A stretch of 62,410 bases of DNA. Origin: CAZJLP01 sp964546955. Lineage in GTDB: Bacteria > Verrucomicrobiota > Verrucomicrobiia > Opitutales > Opitutaceae. Position 1 is the stretch's first letter; each line of letters begins with the position of its first letter. The translations under genes and the position numbers were made by a program. Under the pieces are notes generated by a model. It made no database searches, was not told where the DNA came from, and saw nothing but the letters and a program-made list of their open reading frames with translations. Shown here piece by piece: positions 58,126 through 62,410 of this stretch. Location: positions 1 through 62,410 of the forward strand of contig CAZJLP010000029.1 of NCBI GenBank assembly GCA_964546955.1, in the 5' to 3' direction.

Positions 58126-59295
58126 TCATTGTCTCGCTGCGGCCACGCCCGCTTTCATCCGCTGGATCGCCTCAACCAGGGTCGCGCGCGGACAGCCGAA
58201 ATTGAGCCGGACGTACTGGCCTTTGGGGGCGCCGAAATAGACGCCGTCGGAGAGTCCCACGCCATGTTGTTCGAAGTGCGCGATGGGATCGGCAAGACCG
58301 AGTTCTTCCACGTTGAGCCAGGCAAGGTACGTCGCTTCGATGGGGGCGTCGATTTTGATGCCCGGCAGATCCTTCGCGACCGACTCGAAAAGATAGTCCC
58401 GATTTGCGCGGAGATAGGTCAGCAAAGCTTGCCGCCAAGGCTCTCCGTGGCGGTAGGCCGCCTCGCATGCGGTGTAACCCAAGCTTGTCACTTCGGCCAC
58501 GATGCCGGCGGTGGCGCGCACAAAGGCCAGGCGCAGCTTGGGATCGCTGATGATGGCGAAGGAGGTGCCGAGCCCGGGCAGATTGTAAGCTTTGCTCGGC
58601 GCCATGAGGGTGATGGTGCGGGCCGCTATCTCCGCTCCGAGTGTGGCCATCGTGCAATGGGGCAAGACGTCAAGAATCAGATCGCAGTGGATCTCATCCG
58701 CACAGAGAACGAGTTTGTGCTTCAGGCAGAACTCCGCGAGCCGTTCGAGCTCGTCCTTGCGAAACACCCGCGCAACCGGGTTGTGCGGATTACAGAGGAA
58801 AAAGAGTTTTGTGCGCGAAGTGACCGCCTTTTCCATCGTCTCAAAATCCATTTCCCAGCGGCGTTCGCTGGTATTGAGCGCGAGCGGCACCGCCAGCGAT
58901 TCCCGCCCCGAATTCTTGGGGGCGCTGGCGAAGGGAGGGTACACTGGCGTACAACACATTACCGCGTCGCCCGGTTCCGCAAACGCTTTGGCGGTCACGT
59001 TAAGGCCGCACACCAAGCCGGGAAGCCATACGATCCACGACGGGTCTATGGCCCACCCGTAACGGATGCGCATCGCCGAGACAATCACCTCCGTCGTCGT
59101 CCGGGTCGGACGGGCATAGCCGAAAATTCCATGATTCACCCGTTCGTGCAGCGCTTCCAAAATAGGAGGCGCCGAACGGAAATCCATATCGGCCACCCAC
59201 AGCGGCAAAACGTCGGTCCCCCTGCTTTCGTACTTCTGCCACTTCTGCGAATCGGTCGCCAAACGGGGGAAAACGGTATCGAAATCGAACGTCAT
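58126..59295 (-). CDS. MalY/PatB-type PLP aminotransferase (cystathionine beta-lyase-like)
   Basis: A protein of 389 residues from the ATG at 59295. Fold type I: the PLP lysine is in LMAPSKAYNLPGL near residue 228, with PLWVADMDFRSAP at the start, FGYARP, CCTPVYPPF, FFLCNPHNPVARVF and CADEIHCDLIL. The MalY/PatB subgroup cleaves cystathionine or acts on related amino acids, and MalY also regulates maltose genes in E. coli. The natural substrate here is not known. Neighbours give no metabolic hint. Confidence 0.92.
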   Translation of the reverse strand: MTFDFDTVFPRLATDSQKWQKYESRGTDVLPLWVADMDFRSAPPILEALHERVNHGIFGYARPTRTTTEVIVSAMRIRYGWAIDPSWIVWLPGLVCGLNVTAKAFAEPGDAVMCCTPVYPPFASAPKNSGRESLAVPLALNTSERRWEMDFETMEKAVTSRTKLFFLCNPHNPVARVFRKDELERLAEFCLKHKLVLCADEIHCDLILDVLPHCTMATLGAEIAARTITLMAPSKAYNLPGLGTSFAIISDPKLRLAFVRATAGIVAEVTSLGYTACEAAYRHGEPWRQALLTYLRANRDYLFESVAKDLPGIKIDAPIEATYLAWLNVEELGLADPIAHFEQHGVGLSDGVYFGAPKGQYVRLNFGCPRATLVEAIQRMKAGVAAARQ

Positions 59296-59689
59296 GTGAC
59301 CTTGCACTGAAACGACCCGTGGGAAGTACGCAAAGGGAAAGGGGGTGTTGGCAGCCCCGCACAGGCGAGAACTTCGGCAAGCCCAGAGCCGAGAGTCTAG
59401 AGCTCGAAATCCGCCTGCGGACGCTTCCGGAACGAATGCGGGCTCCTCTTCTCGGCGCTAGCCTGCGGCGTCAGGCGGCTTCGGCGGCCGCCGCTCGCGC
59501 ACCCGCGGTCCTCGAGCGACAAATTTGCAGGGTTTTGTCACGGGGAGGCGGACAGAATTTCCCACTGCCGTGTGGATGAAAAACTTAAGTGTCCGCTTTT
59601 TCGATACTTACGAGAAACCGCGAACCGGCACTGCGCTAGCTAAACTGCGCCATAGCTATTCATTCCATCACAAACAGGAGAACAACACT
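59296..59689. other. Intergenic region upstream of the small heat-shock genes
   Basis: This 394-base region lies between the divergent aminotransferase and hsp20 genes. It must contain the hsp20 promoter. I see no CIRCE element and no convincing sigma-32 box. The last 170 bases are partly AT-rich. Confidence 0.4.
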
Positions 59690-60136
59690 ATGAGACTTGT
59701 CCGCTATACCTATCCATCCCGCAGCCTCGCTTCCGCGAATACGTTTGCTCCGACCCCCTGGTCCGGCCTGGAGAGCGAAATCAATCGCCTCTTCCAGAGC
59801 ACCCTCAGCGACTTTGTCGCTCCCTCGACCTCCGACCGTTTTCCGGTCGACCTGTACGAGGACAAGGAAAACACCTACGTCCGCGCGGAACTGCCGGGCG
59901 TCGAGCGCAACGACATCAACGTCGAAGTGGTCGACGACTACCTGACAGTCACGGCCGTGCGCAAAGTGAAAGAGGGCGAACGGGAGGAGTCGTTTTCGTT
60001 CAGCCGTTCGATCGCGATTCCGGAATCGGTCCAATCCGACAAGGTGGTCGCCCGCTACGAAAACGGGGTGCTCACCGTAACGCTGCCCAAGAAGGAAGAA
60101 GCGAAGCCCCGCAAGATCGCGGTATCCGTAAACTAA
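59690..60136 (+). CDS. Hsp20/alpha-crystallin small heat-shock protein, first of a pair
   Basis: A protein of 148 residues from the ATG at 59690, preceded by AGGAG at 59676-59680, one of the few clear ribosome-binding sites here. The alpha-crystallin domain runs from about 50 to 140: FPVDLYEDKENTYVRAELPGVERNDI, DYLTVTAVRKVKEG and the terminal ENGVLTVTLPKKEEAKPRKIAV. The N-terminal arm contains SGLESEINRLFQ. Such proteins hold unfolding proteins under stress. It is followed after 36 bases by a second hsp20 gene. Confidence 0.95.
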   Translation: MRLVRYTYPSRSLASANTFAPTPWSGLESEINRLFQSTLSDFVAPSTSDRFPVDLYEDKENTYVRAELPGVERNDINVEVVDDYLTVTAVRKVKEGEREESFSFSRSIAIPESVQSDKVVARYENGVLTVTLPKKEEAKPRKIAVSVN

Positions 60137-60172
60137 CGACTGACCACCATTCCCACCAAGGAGATTACTATT

Positions 60173-60568
60173 ATGTCACTCTTGAATTCCCTCATCCCAT
60201 CCCTCACCCGCCAGTCGACCCAGGGCGACCGCGAGGCCGCGGTCCCCACGGTCCGCCCGTTTCACCAAATCAAGGAGAACGCGGAGGCCTGGGGCGTCAC
60301 GGTCCATCTGCCCGGTGTGAGCAAAGATCAACTCTCGATCACCGAGGAAAACGGCGCGATCACGATCCGCGGCGGCCGCTCGTGGAAACAGCCCGAGGGC
60401 TGGACCACACTCTACCGCGAATCGAGCGATCTGGCCTACGAGCTGGTCCTGCAACACGACAACGTCGTGGACACCGACAAGATCGTGGCCGAGTTGAAGG
60501 ACGGCGTCCTGCGCGTTTCGTTGCCGAAGACCGAGGCGCGGAAGCCTCGCAAGATTTCGGTTAACTAA
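60173..60568 (+). CDS. Hsp20/alpha-crystallin small heat-shock protein, second of a pair
   Basis: A protein of 131 residues with AAGGAG at 60158-60163. The alpha-crystallin domain is NAEAWGVTVHLPGVSKDQLS, NGAITIRGGRSW and AELKDGVLRVSLPKTEARKPRKISVN. Compared with the first, the arm is shorter and the loop between strands differs. Tandem small heat-shock genes often form mixed oligomers. The pair ends at a shared terminator. Confidence 0.95.
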   Translation: MSLLNSLIPSLTRQSTQGDREAAVPTVRPFHQIKENAEAWGVTVHLPGVSKDQLSITEENGAITIRGGRSWKQPEGWTTLYRESSDLAYELVLQHDNVVDTDKIVAELKDGVLRVSLPKTEARKPRKISVN

Positions 60569-60597
60569 CTCGATTGGCGTTCCGATCGTTCCCGTAA

Positions 60598-60632
60598 CCC
60601 CGGCGCCCCTTCAGGGGTGCCGGGGTTTCATT
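60598..60632. terminator. Terminator between hsp20 and terC
   Basis: CCCCGGC-G-CCCC (60598-60609) pairs with GGGG-T-GCCGGGG (60614-60625) around a TTCA loop, followed by TTTCATTTT. It lies 30 bases after the second hsp20 and directly at the 3' end of the convergent terC gene, whose stop overlaps the T-rich tail. Confidence 0.9.
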
Positions 60633-61569
60633 TTGGTTCGGAAGGAGGCAGCTCCGCTTTGGCGGGAAAAAGAAGCGATAGCACCACGGCGAGCGTGAGC
60701 GTGCCGCCGATCACCGCCAGTGAGAGCAGAATGTCTATCTTGAAGTAATGATGGGCTAGCATCTTCACCCCGATAAAAATCAGGATGACCGCCAGCCCCA
60801 CGCTGAGGAAGCGGAAGAGATCCATCACGCCGCGCAGGGCGAAATACAACGAACGGAGGCCCAGGATCGCGAAGATGTTGGACGTAAAGGCAACGAACGA
60901 GTTTTTCGTGATCGCCAGCACCGCCGGAATGGAATCGACGGCGAAAATCACATCGGTCGTCTCGATCACCAGCAGCACGATAAAAAGCGGAGTGGCGGTG
61001 CGGCGACCGTTCTCGATCGTGAAAAACTTGCGCCCCGCGTAGTTCGCCGACACCGGGTAGAATTTTCGAAAGAGACGGACTGCAATATTCTTCTCAGGGT
61101 CGATATCGTCCTTTTTCGGCAGCGCCATCTTGATGCCGGCGTAGATCAGGAACGCGCCGAAGATCCACATGAGCCATTCGAAGTGCTTCAGCAGTTCGAC
61201 CCCGGCCAAAATGAAGACGGCCCGCATCAACGCGGCACCGATGATGCCCCAGACCAGTACCGGATGCTGGTACTCGTTAGGCACCCGAAAAAAGGTGAAG
61301 ATCAAAATAAAGACGAAGATGTTGTCCACGCTGAGGCAGATCTCCACGAGATAGCTCGTGAACCATTCGAGCCCCAGCGTGGGCCCGAGGCGCCAAAGGA
61401 CGATTCCGTTGAAACCCATCGCGAGCGCGAACCAGACGCAGCACCAAATGAGGGCCTCTTTGGTTTTCACCTCGTGGTCCTTTCGGTTGAAGACGCCGAG
61501 GTCGAGCGCCAGCATCGCGATGATGAAGAGGACGAAACCTCCCCAAGCCCATAACGGCAGAGTATCCAT
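60628..61569 (-). CDS. TerC/Alx-family integral membrane protein
   Basis: A protein of 313 residues from the ATG at 61569; the longer frame crosses the neighbouring gene and is not real. About nine membrane helices. The family blocks are WAWGGFVLFIIAMLALDLGVFNR, LVEICLSVDNIFVFILIFTFF, PLFIVLLVIETTDVIFAVDSIPAVLAI and FAILGLRSLYFAL, each with the conserved acidic residues in the membrane. TerC-type proteins are linked to tellurite resistance and to manganese export (Alx), so metal transport is a reasonable inference. The gene is divergent from the mechanosensitive channel gene. Confidence 0.93.
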   Translation of the reverse strand: MDTLPLWAWGGFVLFIIAMLALDLGVFNRKDHEVKTKEALIWCCVWFALAMGFNGIVLWRLGPTLGLEWFTSYLVEICLSVDNIFVFILIFTFFRVPNEYQHPVLVWGIIGAALMRAVFILAGVELLKHFEWLMWIFGAFLIYAGIKMALPKKDDIDPEKNIAVRLFRKFYPVSANYAGRKFFTIENGRRTATPLFIVLLVIETTDVIFAVDSIPAVLAITKNSFVAFTSNIFAILGLRSLYFALRGVMDLFRFLSVGLAVILIFIGVKMLAHHYFKIDILLSLAVIGGTLTLAVVLSLLFPAKAELPPSEPK

Positions 61570-61687
61570 TGAACTTTCTAGTTGGGCGGTGTCTCTGCCT
61601 GGGATCAAGCTCGGTCGCATTCCAACACGCGTTGCATTTTTCCACAGCCTGGATTGAGACTTCCGCCCACCACTCCCTCGCAAGCCC

Positions 61688-62410
61688 ATGAAATTCGCCC
61701 GGCTTTTCTTTTTCGCCCTCGTCCTGGTCTCGGGGCCCGCGCTGCTCGACGCACAGAACGAGCCGCCGGCCTCCCCCTCTACCCAAAGCTCGGCCGCAGC
61801 CGAGGAACAGCGCAACAAGGTCAACGCGGCGGCGGCCACCGCGACCGGGCACGCCGGCAAAAAACATGCCGAACCCGATTTCCTGGAAGAAGTTGTAGAC
61901 CACACCCTGTCCGCTTTCGATCTGAAGGCGGGGCAAAATACGCCCGTGCATTTTGCGATCGCTGCATTCTTCGTCGTGCTGGCGATCCTGCTTCGACGGG
62001 CGGTGACTCACTTTCTCTTCGCCATCTTGAAAAAGTTAGTTTCCCGCACGAAGACCACCCTAGATGATAAGCTTTTCGTGGCGCTGGGTTCACCGCTCGC
62101 AGCCCTGATCGTCGTGATCGGCCTCGTCTGCGCGTTAAAGGTGCTCAAACTTACGCCGGCGCAAGAACAGGCGACGCAATACGGGACCACGATCCTCTTC
62201 TCGCTGGTCATATTCTGGTTCCTTCTTCGCGCCTTCAACACGCTTTTGGACCATGCGCACGAGGTGGCGCGGGCGCGGCATCTCGGCATTTCCGCGTTTA
62301 TGCCGTGGATCAAGAAAACGCTCCTGGTCGTATTCTCGATTTTCGGGGTATTGATGATCGCGCAAAGCCTCGGTGCAGATGTGAAAGCCTTTTTGGCGGG
62401 GCTCGGCATC
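61688..62410 (+). CDS. MscS-type mechanosensitive channel (3' truncated by the window edge)
   Basis: An open frame of 241 codons from the ATG at 61688 runs off the right edge. A signal peptide (KFARLFFFALVLVSGPALLDA) is followed by a periplasmic, Ala/Glu-rich segment and then four hydrophobic helices: FAIAAFFVVLAILL, ALIVVIGLVCAL, TTILFSLVIFWFLL and TLLVVFSIFGVLMIAQSL. The final visible AFLAGLGI matches the start of the pore helix region of MscS, where GxGxAxxxAxxxxxxN normally follows. Such channels release solutes on osmotic downshock. Confidence 0.85.
   Translation, partial: MKFARLFFFALVLVSGPALLDAQNEPPASPSTQSSAAAEEQRNKVNAAAATATGHAGKKHAEPDFLEEVVDHTLSAFDLKAGQNTPVHFAIAAFFVVLAILLRRAVTHFLFAILKKLVSRTKTTLDDKLFVALGSPLAALIVVIGLVCALKVLKLTPAQEQATQYGTTILFSLVIFWFLLRAFNTLLDHAHEVARARHLGISAFMPWIKKTLLVVFSIFGVLMIAQSLGADVKAFLAGLGI

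Noticed and set aside
59296..59689. CIRCE or sigma-32 heat-shock promoter
   Set aside because: No TTAGCACTC/GAGTGCTAA pair and no convincing CTTGAA box at correct spacing.
1..62410. tRNA, rRNA or CRISPR loci
   Set aside because: Sequences such as GGTTCGATG near 14550 and GTTCGAATCG near 56163 look like T-loops but no cloverleaf forms; no spaced direct repeats of CRISPR type were seen.

Overview
This window looks like part of the chromosome of a GC-rich, flagellated, Gram-negative bacterium of the Verrucomicrobiota, most likely near the Opitutales. The evidence is a stand-alone SWIB-domain protein, a sialate O-acetylesterase, an SSS symporter with a tiny membrane partner, few strong Shine-Dalgarno sequences, many short-period degenerate repeats, and L- and P-ring flagellar genes. 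The lineage is an inference from gene content; no rRNA or tRNA gene is present. There is one 10-N assembly gap, at 27701-27710.

Layout. 1-9.5 kb: the tail of an unknown protein, a rhomboid-fold membrane protein without the catalytic serine, a PrmB/HemK-type methyltransferase, a TPR-membrane and TPR-AAA+ gene pair, MetW, an SSS symporter with a 67-residue partner, and CinA. 9.5-18.1 kb: UvrC, a short-chain dehydrogenase, sialate O-acetylesterase, a candidate structured RNA upstream of a secreted peroxiredoxin, then a sugar-acid block (UxaC, a xylose-isomerase-like epimerase, a Gfo/Idh/MocA oxidoreductase). 18.4-26.3 kb: the arginine genes argB-argD-argF-argG, with a repeat-bounded GxxExxY cassette between argF and argG, plus argJ and argC. 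26.6-31.3 kb: rplM-rpsI, a TorF-like outer-membrane protein broken by the gap, DUF423, a CCA-adding enzyme and transaldolase. 31.4-43.7 kb: an EamA transporter, two tandem secreted paralogues, a two-domain PPK2, a hybrid histidine kinase, SWIB and a heterodimeric ABC exporter. 43.9-54.4 kb: a flagellar operon flgF-flgG-flgA-flgH-flgI-flgJ-flgN-flgK-flgL-fliW-csrA-flagellin. 54.4-62.4 kb: a lipoprotein, a Pro/Ala-rich single-pass protein, DusB, a DCC-family protein, a MalY/PatB aminotransferase, two Hsp20 proteins, TerC and the start of an MscS-type channel.

How the genes work together. ArgJ, ArgB, ArgC, ArgD, ArgF and ArgG cover the acetyl-cycle arginine route from glutamate to argininosuccinate. 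The flagellar operon makes rod, ring, hook-filament junction and filament parts and ends in a FliW-CsrA-flagellin group. The two ABC half-transporters have complementary degenerate motifs, as expected of an obligate heterodimer.

The most unusual layer is the repeats. All 11 convergent gene junctions carry an inverted repeat, three of them copies of one ~100-bp palindromic element, and one copy has its centre flipped. Inverted pairs of 7-bp-period arrays occur at four loci; at two of them the repeat supplies protein sequence (an ABC linker and the FlgI signal peptide). The GxxExxY gene takes its start codon from one inverted repeat arm and its stop codon from the other. A three-way-junction RNA candidate precedes the peroxiredoxin gene.
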